64,000 nucleotides of DNA from contig NZ_CP120233.1 of the NCBI RefSeq assembly GCF_030012985.1, forward strand, positions 992,001 to 1,056,000, read 5' to 3'. This document shows, piece after piece, positions 63,840 to 64,000 of this stretch. The notes below the pieces were generated by a model, which was not told the DNA's origin, did not search any database, and saw only the letters and a list, made by a program, of their open reading frames with translations. Origin of the DNA: Microbulbifer sp. VAAF005 (GTDB taxonomy: Bacteria > Pseudomonadota > Gammaproteobacteria > Pseudomonadales > Cellvibrionaceae). How positions within the stretch are numbered: the stretch's first letter is position 1; each line of letters opens with the position of its first letter. The position numbers and the translations under genes are program-made.

Positions 63840-64000
63840 CTACGATTGATTATCCTCATCATATCTTAGGCGCGCTTTACGAATCTCGGGATGATGTTCA
63901 TCTGCCCAAGAGACTAACTTCCACACAGCTGCAGATAACCCCCTTCCCAGGTCAGTTAATTCATACTCCACTTTAACTGGAACCTGCGCAAAGACAGTAC
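63840..64000 (-). CDS. C-terminal part of an HxlR-family transcriptional regulator
   Basis: The frame enters from the right edge. It reads VFAQVPVKVEYELTDLGRGL, then WADEHHPEIRKARLRYD, ending at the stop 63842-63840. The VPVKVEYELTDLGRGL segment is the wing and end of the HxlR winged helix. The start lies outside the window. Confidence 0.85.
   Translation of the reverse strand, partial: TVFAQVPVKVEYELTDLGRGLSAAVWKLVSWADEHHPEIRKARLRYDEDNQS

Noticed and set aside
1..64000. CRISPR arrays, tRNA, rRNA and prophage genes
   Set aside because: Looked for on both strands; no regularly spaced repeats, cloverleaf sequences or phage structural genes were recognised.

Overview
The window reads as chromosome of a marine gammaproteobacterium, most likely a Microbulbifer-type member of the Cellvibrionales. 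This is an inference from gene content: a TonB-dependent receptor under a Fur box, a fused indolepyruvate ferredoxin oxidoreductase, an RpoE/ChrR-type sigma/anti-sigma pair with a CFA-like lipid operon, many small secreted proteins and lipoproteins, and a GH65 phosphorylase locus. No rRNA, tRNA, phage or CRISPR was seen.

Layout. 0-3.6 kb: tail of a secreted protein with a PPC-like domain, a DUF4291 gene, a group II intron (RT on the minus strand) whose 5' end abuts a 34-bp A/T palindrome, then csrA. 3.8-6.5 kb: Fur-box TonB receptor (frameshifted) overlapping a thioredoxin-like gene. 6.6-9.1 kb: hydrolase and SDR genes divergent from a TetR gene, with two palindromic operators between. 9.1-11.8 kb: decayed DNA with IS3-like remnants and a broken membrane-protein gene. 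11.8-16.6 kb: alcohol dehydrogenase, a glycine-zipper lipoprotein, an unknown gene coupled to a frameshifted DUF2878 gene, a BP74-like secreted protein, and two MITEs. 16.5-22.6 kb: a five-gene lipid operon (NTF2-like, SDR, FAD oxidoreductase, DUF1365, CFA-type methyltransferase) divergent from an ECF sigma factor and its ChrR anti-sigma, with two overlapping sigma-type promoters. 22.6-27.3 kb: fused IorAB divergent from an Lrp/AsnC regulator. 27.4-31.5 kb: SIMPL protein, small HTH regulator, lipoprotein, nucleotidyltransferase, hydrolase. 31.6-35.2 kb: an exported lactone-oxidase-like flavoprotein and an exported carotenoid-oxygenase-family protein. 35.7-42.1 kb: VOC protein, secreted protein, MocR/EamA pair, LysR/NDH-2-like pair, PsiE. 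42.2-48.3 kb: a secreted PLC-X/lectin protein and an AT-rich island of orphan genes (two exported proteins, a P-loop kinase, SMI1/KNR4). 48.5-53.3 kb: ArsH-like flavoprotein, HSL-type hydrolase, amidohydrolase, lipoprotein, DHA2 exporter. 53.4-59.3 kb: LacI regulator, MFS transporter, GH65 phosphorylase and beta-phosphoglucomutase with two 16-bp operators. 59.5-64 kb: two paralogous secreted beta-helix proteins, a MITE, a cupin_5 protein, a frameshifted methyltransferase and the C-terminus of an HxlR regulator.

Two patterns cut across the window. First, four otherwise well-preserved genes (TonB receptor, DUF2878, CFA methyltransferase, SAM methyltransferase) are each broken at a homopolymer run, which points to residual long-read indel errors or to real slippage. 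Second, three short elements (181, 189 and 263 bp) share IS5-like terminal inverted repeats and 4-bp YTAR target duplications, so they form a MITE family; one supplies the stop codon of the CFA gene.
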